A stretch of DNA of 64,000 bases from Winogradskya humida (GTDB lineage Bacteria; Actinomycetota; Actinomycetes; Mycobacteriales; Micromonosporaceae), in assembly GCF_016862215.1 (NCBI RefSeq), contig NZ_BOMN01000041.1, positions 1-64,000 on the forward strand. The letters run 5' to 3'. The notes below the pieces were generated by a model. That model saw only the letters and a program-made list of their open reading frames with translations, was not told the origin of the DNA and did not search any database. Both the position numbers and the translations under genes were made by a program. Of this stretch, positions 1 through 8,813 are shown piece after piece (within the stretch, counting starts at the first letter, position 1; each line of letters opens with the position of its first letter).

Positions 1-190
1 AAAAATTTCCAGCTGCGCGTATTCCATCCCTTAATTCTTCTCAGGGAGTCGCATGATCGGAAGGGGTGGGCGTGCCATTGCTGGGTTGAGATAGATCATA
101 GGGGCGTGAATGGCAGATGGTGAGTATTTAGTAGGTTGAAAAATGGTGGCGGGTGGAGGGCGACCATTGTCACACTTTGACGCACCGTCC
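1..190. other. AT-richer stretch without a supported gene
   Basis: This left edge is clearly less GC-rich than the rest of the window. No ORF with a ribosome binding site or recognisable protein was found on either strand. It probably holds the 3' flank of the minus-strand gene that ends at 191. Confidence 0.5.
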
Positions 191-913
191 CTATTGGTGC
201 GTTGGAATTGATTCGCTGAGCTTCACACGCAGATCCCGCGCGAGCTGACCGCGGTAGGAACTGAGGACCTCGTAGAGAACCTCGCGGACCTCCTCGTCCG
301 GGTGGTCGACCAGGTAGGCCAGTTCCTCGGCGTCGCCCCGGGACCGCGCGCCCAGGTCCCACAGCACGTCGATGATTTCCTCGGCGGTCTCCGCGACCTG
401 CAGCTTCGCCATGAGCTGGGGTTTTGTCGGCCGCGGCGAGTCGTACGGGTAGCGGCGGCGATCCCGGCCGGCAGCTGGCGTGCCCCGCTGGATACAGCAG
501 GAGCACGGCCGGGTGCCATGGGCGTTCGGCTGATAACGCCAGCCGAGGCCCTGGGGGACTTGGCGGACGTGGCGGACCTCGCCGGCCTTGATGGCGCGGG
601 GGACGAAGATCTCGTAACCGCGGGGGTCGGCGAGGTCGCGGATGATGGCCACTGCTTGGGCGGCCGTGACCCGTTGCGGTTCCGCGTTGTAGCGGCCGAC
701 CAGGACCATCTCGTTGTCGGGGATCCTGATGTGGACGGCGGCCAGCACTCCGGGGTGCCAGCGGCGCAGTTCGCGTACCCACTGATGGGTGAGGGTGAAG
801 GAAGGCAGCACGGCCATGCAGTAGACGCCGCGGCCGCGGCTGCGGGCCGCCACCCCGGAGCGGAGGACGCGGGCGGCGTTGCGCTGCGGCGTGAGATGCA
901 TGAGACCGGCCAT
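191..913 (-). CDS. Hypothetical protein with HEAT-like C-terminus
   Basis: This 240-residue protein is not confidently assigned. The N-terminal part is rich in Arg with short beta-like segments, the middle carries a small cysteine cluster (CSCC), and the C-terminal third (about residues 170-230) is helical with the pattern DHPDEEVREVLYEVL, as in HEAT/Armadillo repeats. It has no signal peptide or membrane segment. A second in-frame ATG lies at 901. It stands alone and faces away from the YCII/sigma pair. Function unknown; a protein-binding role is only an inference from the HEAT-like tail. Confidence 0.7.
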   Translation of the reverse strand: MAGLMHLTPQRNAARVLRSGVAARSRGRGVYCMAVLPSFTLTHQWVRELRRWHPGVLAAVHIRIPDNEMVLVGRYNAEPQRVTAAQAVAIIRDLADPRGYEIFVPRAIKAGEVRHVRQVPQGLGWRYQPNAHGTRPCSCCIQRGTPAAGRDRRRYPYDSPRPTKPQLMAKLQVAETAEEIIDVLWDLGARSRGDAEELAYLVDHPDEEVREVLYEVLSSYRGQLARDLRVKLSESIPTHQ

Positions 914-1054
914 GGTCCGGCGATGCTATCCGTGCGGCCGGAAAGTTTTCGAGAGAATTCTGGGCGGGTGGTGTCGGATCGGGGTTGAGGTGTTCGTTGC
1001 AGGGGTGAGAGGCCGCCCGGCAGGGGCGGCCCGGGGTGAAGGAGACGAGCCGAG

Positions 1055-1378
1055 ATGCAGTATCTGATTTCTGTGATCGACGACAGGACCAACTCCGGCA
1101 CCGAGGAGGAGATGGCCGCGATCGACGTGTTCAACGAGAAGCTCCAGAAAGAGGGCTACTGGGTCTTCGCCGGCGGTCTCGCGGCGCCCAGCTCGGCCAC
1201 GGTCATCGACAACCGGAACGACGCGGCGGTGTTCACCGACGGCCCGTTCGTGGAGTCGAAGGAGCACATCGCCGGCCTCTGGATCTGGGAGGCGCCCGAC
1301 CTCGACGTGGCGCTCAAGCTCGCCACCGAGGGGTCGAAGGCCTGCAACCGCAAGCTCGAGGTCCGGCCATTTCACTAG
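1055..1378 (+). CDS. YCII-related (DGPF domain) protein
   Basis: This 107-residue single-domain protein begins MQYLISVIDD and carries the DGPF-type core TDGPFVESKEHIAG with the family's ferredoxin-like fold pattern. YCII/DGPF proteins are small dimers that commonly sit next to ECF42-type sigma factors, as here. A good ribosome binding site (GGAGACGAG) precedes the ATG. The stop codon overlaps the start region of the sigma factor gene, so the pair is almost certainly co-translated. Its biochemical role is not established; a ligand-sensing or partner role for the sigma factor is an inference from conserved pairing. Confidence 0.9.
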   Translation: MQYLISVIDDRTNSGTEEEMAAIDVFNEKLQKEGYWVFAGGLAAPSSATVIDNRNDAAVFTDGPFVESKEHIAGLWIWEAPDLDVALKLATEGSKACNRKLEVRPFH

Positions 1379-2592
1379 ACGCGGCGATCACCCGTGCTCA
1401 CCGCGAGGAGTGGGCGCGGGTCGTTGCCGCCCTGAACAGGCGCTTCGGTGACCTCGACGTCGCCGAGGAGGCCGCCGCCGAGGCCTTCGCGGTCGCCGTC
1501 GAACGGTGGCCGGTCGACGGCGTACCCCCGAATCCCGGTGCCTGGCTGACCACCACCGCGAACCGCAAGGCCATCGACCGGATCCGTCGGGAGAGCAAAC
1601 GCGACGACAAGCACAAGGAGGCTCAGGTGTTCGACCACGACGACCCGCCTGAGCCCACCGGCGCCATCGACGACGACCGGCTGCGGCTGATCTTCACGTG
1701 CTGCCACCCGGCGCTCGCCATGGAGACCCGCATCGCGTTGACGCTGCGCATGGTCGGCGGGCTGAGCATGCCCGAGATCGCCCGCGCCTTCCTGGTGCAG
1801 GAGACCGCGATGGGCCAGCGGATCACCCGCGCGAAATCGAAGATCAAGGCGGCGCGCATCCCGTACCGGGTGCCGGCCGCGGAGGATCTCCCGGGCCGCG
1901 TCTCGGGCGTGCTGGCGGTGCTCTTCCTCATCTTCAACGAGGGCTACCTGGCGACCGGGCCCGACACGGATCCCGTACGCCACGACCTCACCGCGGAGGC
2001 GATCCGGCTCACCCGCCTGATCCGGGCCCTGCTGCCGGACGACGGTGAGACGGCCGGGCTGCTCGCGCTGATGCTGCTCACCGAGGCCCGCCGCACCGCC
2101 CGCGTCTCCCCGGGCGGCGAACTGGTCACCCTCGCCGAGCAGGACCGCGGCGCCTGGGACCCGGCCCTGATCGCCGAGGGCCACCGGCTGGTCCGCGAAC
2201 GCCTGGCCGCGCGGGTCGCCCCGGGCCGCTACCAGATCCTCGCCGCGATCAACGCCGTCCACACCTCGGCCCGCGACGTCCGCGACACCGACTGGTCCCA
2301 GGTCGTCGCCCTCTACGACCAGCTCGTCAGAATCGACCCGTCACCGATCGTCACCCTCAACCGGGCCGTCGCGGTCGCGGAGCTGGACGGCCCCGACGTC
2401 GCCCTGGCCACCGTCGACCGGCTCGCAGCCCGGCTGGCCGACTATCACGCCTTCCACGCCACTCGCGCCGACCTGCTCCGCCGGCTGGGCCGCAGCCAGG
2501 AGTCCCGGGCGGCGTACGACAAGGCCATCGAGCTGGCAGGCAACACCGCCGAGACCGCCTACCTCACCCGCCGCCGCGACCAGCTCGGCTAG
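1369..2592 (+). CDS. ECF42-type RNA polymerase sigma factor
   Basis: This protein of about 407 residues has sigma-2 and sigma-4 regions (EEAAAEAFAVAVERW; helix-turn-helix around GLSMPEIARAFLVQETAMGQR) followed by the long C-terminal extension (DUF6596/TPR-like, e.g. FNEGYLA and LNRAVAVAEL) that defines the ECF42 group. That extension is thought to replace an anti-sigma factor. Homology starts only after the YCII stop. There is no ATG, GTG or TTG in the right place: the frame reads ATT TCA CTA GAC at 1369, with CTG at 1342. I therefore place the start at the ATT, overlapping the YCII stop; an upstream ATG at 1036 would only read through YCII sequence out of frame. Confidence 0.85.
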   Translation: MSLDAAITRAHREEWARVVAALNRRFGDLDVAEEAAAEAFAVAVERWPVDGVPPNPGAWLTTTANRKAIDRIRRESKRDDKHKEAQVFDHDDPPEPTGAIDDDRLRLIFTCCHPALAMETRIALTLRMVGGLSMPEIARAFLVQETAMGQRITRAKSKIKAARIPYRVPAAEDLPGRVSGVLAVLFLIFNEGYLATGPDTDPVRHDLTAEAIRLTRLIRALLPDDGETAGLLALMLLTEARRTARVSPGGELVTLAEQDRGAWDPALIAEGHRLVRERLAARVAPGRYQILAAINAVHTSARDVRDTDWSQVVALYDQLVRIDPSPIVTLNRAVAVAELDGPDVALATVDRLAARLADYHAFHATRADLLRRLGRSQESRAAYDKAIELAGNTAETAYLTRRRDQLG

Positions 2593-3204
2593 TTACGCGC
2601 AGGGTTCGGCGGCGGGCCAGTTGCCGGCGCGGAAGGCGGCGGGGGGAGTGCCGACCAGGCGGCGGAACTCGGCGGTCATGTGGGACTGGTCGTAGTACCC
2701 GGCCAGGGTTGCCAGCTCGGGCAGCGGCAGCTCTGGATGGTCGAGGACGGTGTTCACGCGGCGCAGGCTGAGGTAGCGCAGTGGGGGCATGCCGAGCGCC
2801 GCTGTGAACAGGTTGCGCAGGTGGCGTTCGCTGAGGTGCAGACGCCGGGCGGTGTCCTGGACGGACATGCCGTTCTCCAGCAGCGCTGTCGCCTTCTGCA
2901 CCAGCGGGGATTGCTGCGGCGGCAGGACCGGGGCGTGCGATCGCAGCGGGACGATCCGGTCGGTGAGATCGTTGAGTGGGATGCCGAGGAACTGCGCCGC
3001 GGCCCCGGGGCGGAAGCGCAACGACCGGCACACCGCGTCGGCACGGGTCGAGTAGTAGCGGGCGCGCGTGCGGGGACCCATCACCACGGGGCCCGGTGCG
3101 TCGGCCGGCCAGACGAGCAGCGTGCCCGGGTCGGGATGCTCCATGGCGGTGGTGCCGCGGACATGGTGCCGGATGACGCCGGGACCGCTGAACCAGGTCG
3201 ACAT
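2593..3204 (-). CDS. AraC-family transcriptional regulator
   Basis: This 203-residue protein has an N-terminal DUF6597-like segment (WPADAPGPVVMGPRTRARY) and a C-terminal double helix-turn-helix of the AraC/XylS type (VQDTARRLHLSERHLRNLF, then LATLAGYYDQSHMTAEFRR and the FRRLVGTPPAAFR ending). The ATG at 3204 is chosen because GGTGGAGG lies directly upstream and family similarity begins there; an extension to 3345 would run into the divergent gene. It is divergent from the NAD(P)-binding protein gene at 3274, its likely target. Confidence 0.85.
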   Translation of the reverse strand: MSTWFSGPGVIRHHVRGTTAMEHPDPGTLLVWPADAPGPVVMGPRTRARYYSTRADAVCRSLRFRPGAAAQFLGIPLNDLTDRIVPLRSHAPVLPPQQSPLVQKATALLENGMSVQDTARRLHLSERHLRNLFTAALGMPPLRYLSLRRVNTVLDHPELPLPELATLAGYYDQSHMTAEFRRLVGTPPAAFRAGNWPAAEPCA

Positions 3205-3273
3205 GCCTCCACCGTAGAGCGTGTGCCGATTCCTCCTAGACCCCGCGCTCCCCACGCTGACACCGTCATCACC

Positions 3274-4044
3274 ATGATTCTGGTAACCGGCGCGACCGGC
3301 ACGATCGGCCGCCATCTTGTCCCGCTGCTGCTCGCCGACGGCCACGATGTCCGCGCGATGACCCGGGACCGGGCGCGGATCGAACCGCGGGCCGGGCTGG
3401 AGATCGTGGAGGCGGACTACGACGATCCGGGCTCGTTGCAGGCGGCAGTGCGCGGTGTGGACGCTGTTTTCCTGGTGACGGCATCATCTTCGGTACGCCA
3501 CGACGCAGCGATGATCGAAACGGCGGCCGGGCTGCGCGTGGTCAAGCTCTCCGCGATCGGGACGGGGGCGCGGGTCGGCTCTGCGGTGCTCGGCGCGGTG
3601 CATCTCGCGGCTGAGCAGCTCGTGCGGGAACGGACCCGGTGGACGATCCTGCGGCCGTCGGTGTTCGCGTCCAACTCGGCGCACTGGCGTGACGAGGTGC
3701 CGAACGCGACGGGTGACGCCGGGAGCGCGGTGATCGACCCGCGGGATGTGGCTGCTGTTGCGGCGGTGGTGCTGGGCTCTTCGACGTACGAACACCGGAT
3801 TTTGACTCTGACCGGGCCGCGGGCCTTGAGCGTGCCCGACCAGGCCGCGTTGATCGGCAAGGTCCTGGGCCGCAGCCTGACCGTCCGGGAGTGGGAACCG
3901 GAGGTGGAGGAGTGGCGGCTCGGTGCGGCATGGACCCGGGCCGGCCACAACGCCGTGGTCACCGGCGACGTCGAGGAAGTACTGGGCCGCCCGCCACGCA
4001 GCTACGAGGACTGGCTCAGTTCTGTGCGGGCCGATGGTTGGTAA
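3274..4044 (+). CDS. NmrA-like NAD(P)-binding protein
   Basis: This 256-residue atypical short-chain dehydrogenase-like protein starts directly with the dinucleotide motif MILVTGATGTIGRHLV (GxxGxxG). It contains an LRPSVFASN segment typical of NmrA/YtfG quinone-reductase-like proteins. The catalytic YxxxK tetrad is not evident, so it may act as an NAD(P)H sensor or a quinone/azo reductase. The upstream reading frame back to 2680 is antisense to the AraC gene and is not used. Its end overlaps the next convergent gene by 29 bases. Confidence 0.85.
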   Translation: MILVTGATGTIGRHLVPLLLADGHDVRAMTRDRARIEPRAGLEIVEADYDDPGSLQAAVRGVDAVFLVTASSSVRHDAAMIETAAGLRVVKLSAIGTGARVGSAVLGAVHLAAEQLVRERTRWTILRPSVFASNSAHWRDEVPNATGDAGSAVIDPRDVAAVAAVVLGSSTYEHRILTLTGPRALSVPDQAALIGKVLGRSLTVREWEPEVEEWRLGAAWTRAGHNAVVTGDVEEVLGRPPRSYEDWLSSVRADGW

Positions 4045-4978
4045 TGGCGGTAACCAGGTCATCCCAGAGATGTCTGGGGCGGTCATGACCCATGTCGGGA
4101 ACCAGCATGAGTCGCGCACCGGGGATGAGCTTGGCCGTCCGCTCGCCGCCGCTCGGCTCGATGAGGGTGTCGTCCAATCCATGGATGACCAGCGTCGGGA
4201 CCTGCAGTTTCGCTAGATCTTCGGCGCGGGAGCCGTCCAGGATCATGGCGCCGAGCTGACGAGCGATCCCGGCCGGGTAGTACGCGCGGTCGTAGCCGGC
4301 CGCAGCCAACTCCCGAAGCGCCCCGACGTCCGCGTAGCGGCGCGATGCCCACACCAGGTCGCGTTCGGCGGCCGCGATGTAGCCGTCGCGGTCGGCCGGT
4401 CTCGGGGCGAACAGGACCTGCTGGGCCTGCGGTGTGGACTGCCCGACGCCGGGCTCGCCGGTCGACGACATCATGGAGGTCAGCGTGAGGACCCGGGACG
4501 GATGCTCGATGGCCATCCGCTGAGCGATCATGCCGCCCATCGAGGCTCCGACAACGTGTGACTGGTCGATCTCCAGCGCCATGAGCAGGTTGATCCCGTC
4601 GGCAGCCATGTCCGAGAGCGTGTAGGGAATCATCTTCTGAGCTGCAGGGAAATCACCGCTGCTGACCGCGGCGATGAACGCCCCCAGATCGACCGGGTAC
4701 TGGTCCCACCTCGATGACAGCCCGCAGTCGCGGTTGTCGTACCTGATCACGTAGCGGCCGCGGTCGGCGAGCAGCCGGCACAGGTCTCCGTGCCAGGCGA
4801 TCATCTGCGCTCCGAACCCCATGACGAGCAGCAGCGCGGGGTCGCGAGGATTCCCGAACGTCTCATAGGCGATCTGAACGTCCTGGGACACGCGGGCTAC
4901 GGGCACCCCGCGACCCTGCCACAACCACTCCGCCCACGCCTCCGATTTCGGCTCAGCGCGGTCGGGCGCAACATTCAC
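4016..4978 (-). CDS. Alpha/beta-hydrolase (esterase-like)
   Basis: This 320-residue alpha/beta-hydrolase has a nucleophile elbow GASMGG (Ser146), an oxyanion region LLVMGFGAQ, the motif RYDNRDCGLS typical of the RdmC/aclacinomycin methylesterase-like branch, an acid segment VIHGLDDTLI and the catalytic His in DMGHDRP. It lacks a signal peptide, so it should be cytoplasmic. Its 3' end overlaps the convergent NmrA-like gene. Substrate unknown. Confidence 0.9.
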   Translation of the reverse strand: MNVAPDRAEPKSEAWAEWLWQGRGVPVARVSQDVQIAYETFGNPRDPALLLVMGFGAQMIAWHGDLCRLLADRGRYVIRYDNRDCGLSSRWDQYPVDLGAFIAAVSSGDFPAAQKMIPYTLSDMAADGINLLMALEIDQSHVVGASMGGMIAQRMAIEHPSRVLTLTSMMSSTGEPGVGQSTPQAQQVLFAPRPADRDGYIAAAERDLVWASRRYADVGALRELAAAGYDRAYYPAGIARQLGAMILDGSRAEDLAKLQVPTLVIHGLDDTLIEPSGGERTAKLIPGARLMLVPDMGHDRPRHLWDDLVTAITNHRPAQN

Positions 4979-5081
4979 CCTTGCGCGAGGACGTGATATC
5001 CGGCGGTCTCACTCTGCGTCGGGTTGCGACGGCGCGGAAATGGGTTCTGAGGATTCGGGGTGGTGGGGCAGTGTGTAGGGC

Positions 5082-6557
5082 ATGAGTGACTACGCGTACT
5101 CGACCGCGGCCGAGTTGGTGGCCGCGATGGACGGTGGCGAGGTGTCGGCGGTTGAGCTCACTACCGCTGCGATCGCCCGGATCGAGCGGCTCGACGGTGA
5201 CATCAATGCGGTTTGCGTGCGTGACTTCGATCGGGCGCTTGTGGCGGCGGGGGAGGCCGACGCGGCGCGGGCCGGGGGTGCGGTGGGGGCCGTGCTCGGC
5301 GTACCGATGACCATCAAGGACTCGATCGATGTTGCGGGGTTGCCGACGACGTGGGGGTTTCCGCGGTTCAAGGATTACGTGGCGGCTGCTGACGCGGTCG
5401 TGGTTGCCCGCCTCAGGGCGGCCGGGGCGGTGATCCTCGGCAAGACGAATGTGCCGTTGGCGCTCGGTGATTTCCAGTCCTACAACGGGATCTACGGCGT
5501 GACGAGCAATCCGTGGGACCTCGGGCGTACGCCGGGTGGCTCGTCCGGGGGGTCGGCTGCCGCCCTCGCCGCCGGTTTCGGGGCGCTGTCGATGGGGTCG
5601 GACATCGGTGGCTCGTTGCGGGTGCCGGCGCATTTCTCCGGGGTGTACGCGCACAAGCCCTCGATCGGCCTGCTCCCGTTGCGTGGGCACACGTTCCCGG
5701 GCGCCCGGCCGCTGCCCGACCTCGGTGGCGACCTGGGCGTCATCGGACCGATGGCCCGCGGCGCGGCCGACCTCGCGATGATGGTCCGGCTGCTCGCCGA
5801 TCCCGACGAGGCCGGCCTGGGCGTCGCCTACCGGACGGCATTGCGCCCGGCGCGGCACGACGATCTGGGCTCTTTCCGGGTCCTGATCCTGGACGCGCAT
5901 CCGCTCGTCCCGGTCTCGTCCGAGGTGCGCGCCGCGATCGACGACCTGGCCACGCGGCTGGAGGCGGCTGGGGTGACGGTCCGGCGGAACAGCCCGCACC
6001 TGCCCGATCTGGCTGAGGGCGCCCGCTCCTACATGCGCCTGCTCCAGTCGGGCATCGCAGCCGGTTTCCCGCCCGAGGTCTACGCGGCCGCACTCACGGC
6101 CGCGGCCGCCCTCGACCCCTCCGACACGTCGCTGTCCGCCGAGCGGGCGCGGGGTGTTGTCCTGAGCCATCGCGACTGGGTCGCGGCCGACACCGTCCGC
6201 GCCGTCCAGCGGGCCCAGTGGGGCGAGCTGTTCACCGATGTCGACATCGTGGTCGCGCCGGTGTTCTCGACCCCGGCCTTCCTTCACGACCACAGCGAGC
6301 CGATGACGATGCGCACGATCCCGATCGACGGCGAGGAGCACAACCATCTCGACCAGCTGGCGTGGGGCGGTATCGCGACGGCACCCGGTCTCCCGTCGAC
6401 CGCGGTGCCTGTCACCCGCTCGGCGCAGGGACTGCCCATCGGTGTCCAGCTGATCGGCCCGCTCTTCGAGGACCACACCCCGATCCGCTTCGCCGAGCTG
6501 CTCGACCGCGAGTTCGGCGGAGACCGAAAGGTTGCGCCCATAGCCTCTCCGGCATGA
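5082..6557 (+). CDS. Amidase (amidase-signature family)
   Basis: This 491-residue amidase-signature enzyme has the full Ser-cisSer-Lys triad: Lys79 (MTIKDS), Ser154 in TPGGSSGGSAAALA and Ser178 in GSDIGGSLR. Members hydrolyse amides such as acylamides, formamide or indole-acetamide; the substrate cannot be read from sequence. No signal peptide is present. Its stop overlaps the ATG of the ACT-domain gene (ATGA, 6554-6557), which indicates translational coupling. Confidence 0.92.
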   Translation: MSDYAYSTAAELVAAMDGGEVSAVELTTAAIARIERLDGDINAVCVRDFDRALVAAGEADAARAGGAVGAVLGVPMTIKDSIDVAGLPTTWGFPRFKDYVAAADAVVVARLRAAGAVILGKTNVPLALGDFQSYNGIYGVTSNPWDLGRTPGGSSGGSAAALAAGFGALSMGSDIGGSLRVPAHFSGVYAHKPSIGLLPLRGHTFPGARPLPDLGGDLGVIGPMARGAADLAMMVRLLADPDEAGLGVAYRTALRPARHDDLGSFRVLILDAHPLVPVSSEVRAAIDDLATRLEAAGVTVRRNSPHLPDLAEGARSYMRLLQSGIAAGFPPEVYAAALTAAAALDPSDTSLSAERARGVVLSHRDWVAADTVRAVQRAQWGELFTDVDIVVAPVFSTPAFLHDHSEPMTMRTIPIDGEEHNHLDQLAWGGIATAPGLPSTAVPVTRSAQGLPIGVQLIGPLFEDHTPIRFAELLDREFGGDRKVAPIASPA

Positions 6558-6889
6558 GGGATATCGAGGTGGTGCTGGCGGATGTGCCCGGGGCGCTGGG
6601 GGAGTTCGGGCGGGTGCTCGGCGCGGCCGGGGTCAGCCTGGAGGGCGGCGGTGTCTTCGCGGGTGTCGCGCATTTTCTGGTCGAGGACGCCGACCGGGCC
6701 CGGGATGCCCTGCACGCCGCGGGGATCGGGCCGGTCAGCGTGCACGACGTCGTCAGTCTGCGGCTCGACCAGGAGTTGCCGGGCAGCCTCGGCATCGTGG
6801 CCGCCCGCTTCGGTGAGGCCGGCCTCACCATCAACACCCAGTACAGCGATCACGCCGGCAACCTGATCCTGGTCGTCGGGGAAGGCTGA
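6554..6889 (+). CDS. ACT-domain protein
   Basis: This 111-residue protein is made of two ACT-like beta-alpha-beta units: one from residue 2 (DIEVVLADVPGALGEFGRVL) and a second after about residue 62 (ELPGSLGIVAARFGEAGLTI). The 'PGALGEFGRVLGAAGVSLEGG' pattern marks amino-acid-binding ACT domains. It overlaps the amidase stop by four bases, so it may sense a product or substrate of that amidase. No enzyme domain is attached. Confidence 0.8.
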   Translation: MRDIEVVLADVPGALGEFGRVLGAAGVSLEGGGVFAGVAHFLVEDADRARDALHAAGIGPVSVHDVVSLRLDQELPGSLGIVAARFGEAGLTINTQYSDHAGNLILVVGEG

Positions 6890-6953
6890 GCGTCGGGTCG
6901 CGGCCACACCCAGGCCCTGCCTGCCGTGATCAACTCCCAGGCTGAACCCGGGC

Positions 6954-8735
6954 TCAGTCGAATTCCTCTATGTACTCCTCGGGCGGGCCGAGGGAGGGCT
7001 CGGCGCACAGCTCCAGCACGCCGCCGAGTTTCTCCAGCTCCAGGATGGTGACCGTGTTGGAGCCGGGGTGGAGCAGCGGGCCGGGGCAGTAGAGGGTGAG
7101 CTGCGGGCCGATGTCCCAGTAGCGGCCGAGCAGGAAGCCGTTGACCCAGAGCAGGCCGCGTCCCGAGCCGGGCAGGGCGAGGAATGTGTCCGCCGGCTCA
7201 TCGACGGAGAAGGTGGCGACCGCGAAGCCCGTGCCGGTGGTCGGCGGGCTTGCGGAAAGGGCGCTCCGCAGAGACTCCGAAGACCACTCCTGCAGGGCGA
7301 CCGGCGTGCACTCCCAGCCCTGGACTGTGCGGCGGTCGATCAGGACCGGCCCGAGGACTCCCTTGTGGCCGCCGAGGGCCGGACCGTAGTTGACCCGGCC
7401 CAGGTTCTCCACGAGCAGTTCAAGACGGACGATGGCGCCGTTTCCGCGTACCCGCAGGCTGGGATTTGTGGGGGTGACCGTGCCCAGCAACGTGTCGTCG
7501 GCAAAGACCAGAGCCCGGTCCCGCACGTCCGTCACGGTCAGTTGGTGGTCACCCGTCGGAATTCTCGGGTACGCCCGGAGCAGCGCGATCCCCGCGTCCA
7601 GCCCCAGCCGTTCGAAGCTGGCCGGGCGTGGTCCACTCGTGGTCGGCGCGGGTACGGCGCGCAGGCCGGCCAGCAGGTCGGAGCGGTGTTCGAGCGGCAG
7701 CCGCGCGGCGGGCAGGACCGGAAGGCGCGCCGATACCCGCAGCGGGCCCGTCGCGCCCAGGACCGCGCGCATGGCGTGGAACTTCGGGGTGAGGGAGCCG
7801 TCCTCGGCGATCGGGGCGTCGGAGTCGTAGCTGGTGACCGTGGGTTGCAGGCGGCCGTCCTGGTCGTTGGCGCCCGCCCAGAGGCCGAAGTTGGTGCCGC
7901 CGTGGGCCATGTAGATGCTGACGCTGCCGCCGTCCTCGATGATGCCGCTGAGGGTGCGGACGGCGCTGTCGACACCGCGGACGTGGTGTTTCTCGCCCCA
8001 GTGGTCGAACCAGCCGTTCCAGAACTCGGCCACGACGAACGGCTCGTCCGGGCGGCGGCCGGCGAGCAGTTCGCGGGCCGGGCCGGGCTTGGAGCCGAGG
8101 GTCGCGGCGGTGAGGGTGCCGGGCAGCGTGCCGCCGTCGAGCATCAGGTCGGTGGGGCCGTCCGCGGTGAAGAGCAGTTCGGTGATGCCGCGTTCGACGA
8201 GGGCGGTGTGGTTCCAGCGTACGTAGGCCTGGTCGTCGCCGTAGCTGCCGAACTCGTTCTCCACCTGGACCGCGACGACCGGCCCACCGGCGGCGGCCTG
8301 CAAGCCGGCGATGCGGGGGATGAGGTCGTCGAACCAGGGGGCGACCGCGCCCGTGAACGCCGGGTCTGAACTGCGCAACGCCACGTCACGGCCGGTGAGC
8401 CAGCTGGGCAGGCCGCCGTTGGACCATTCCGCGCAGATGTACGGCCCGGGCCGCACGATCACGTCGAGGCCCTCGTCCCCGGCGGTGCGGATGAACTCCT
8501 CGAGGTCGTGCCAGCCGTCGAAGCGCGGGGTGGTGCCCTCGCGGGGCTGGTGAAAGTTCCACGGCACGTACGTGTCGACCGTGTTGAGCCCGAGGTCGCC
8601 CAGGCGCTGAAGCCGGTCGCGCCACAGCCGGGGATGGACGCGGAAGTAGTGCAGGGCCCCGGACAGGATCTGGTGCGGCACGCCGTGGCGGTAGAGCCGG
8701 CGTTCGTTCCAGGAGAGGGCGGGTGGTTCGATCAC
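6954..8735 (-). CDS. GH35 beta-galactosidase
   Basis: This 593-residue glycoside hydrolase family 35 enzyme has the TIM-barrel start SGALHYFRVHPRLWRDRL, the segment TYVPWNFHQPREG, the acid/base motif VENEFGSYG (Glu161) and the nucleophile motif VAEFWNGWFDHWGE (Glu237). C-terminal beta-sandwich domains follow. No signal peptide is seen, so it probably acts on imported oligosaccharides. It is divergent from the LacI regulator, with a LacI-type operator between them at 8748-8761, and belongs functionally with the ABC transporter and fucosidase downstream of that regulator. Confidence 0.93.
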   Translation of the reverse strand: MIEPPALSWNERRLYRHGVPHQILSGALHYFRVHPRLWRDRLQRLGDLGLNTVDTYVPWNFHQPREGTTPRFDGWHDLEEFIRTAGDEGLDVIVRPGPYICAEWSNGGLPSWLTGRDVALRSSDPAFTGAVAPWFDDLIPRIAGLQAAAGGPVVAVQVENEFGSYGDDQAYVRWNHTALVERGITELLFTADGPTDLMLDGGTLPGTLTAATLGSKPGPARELLAGRRPDEPFVVAEFWNGWFDHWGEKHHVRGVDSAVRTLSGIIEDGGSVSIYMAHGGTNFGLWAGANDQDGRLQPTVTSYDSDAPIAEDGSLTPKFHAMRAVLGATGPLRVSARLPVLPAARLPLEHRSDLLAGLRAVPAPTTSGPRPASFERLGLDAGIALLRAYPRIPTGDHQLTVTDVRDRALVFADDTLLGTVTPTNPSLRVRGNGAIVRLELLVENLGRVNYGPALGGHKGVLGPVLIDRRTVQGWECTPVALQEWSSESLRSALSASPPTTGTGFAVATFSVDEPADTFLALPGSGRGLLWVNGFLLGRYWDIGPQLTLYCPGPLLHPGSNTVTILELEKLGGVLELCAEPSLGPPEEYIEEFD

Positions 8736-8747
8736 GGCGCGAGCCTA

Positions 8748-8761
8748 TGTTATCGATGCCA
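8748..8761. promoter_or_regulatory. LacI-type operator, copy 1
   Basis: TGTTATCGATGCCA is an imperfect palindrome centred on CG, as in LacI/GalR operators. It lies 12 bases upstream of the GH35 start and in front of the LacI-type gene. The identical 14-mer (15 with the preceding A) recurs at 9872. A TAACA element follows both copies. Binding by the adjacent regulator is inferred. Confidence 0.75.
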
Positions 8762-8813
8762 TGTGTAACAACGGCAGTATGCTCTGCCCTTCAAAGAGGT
8801 TCGAAGGAGCGTT

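Noticed and set aside
1036..1368. Upstream ATG extension of the sigma factor
   Set aside because: It would translate YCII sequence in the wrong frame; no homology in that part.
4953..6476. Long minus-strand reading frame (507 codons) opposite the amidase
   Set aside because: It is the complement of a clear amidase gene, has Arg/Gly/Pro-biased composition, no domain and no ribosome binding site: an artefact of high GC.
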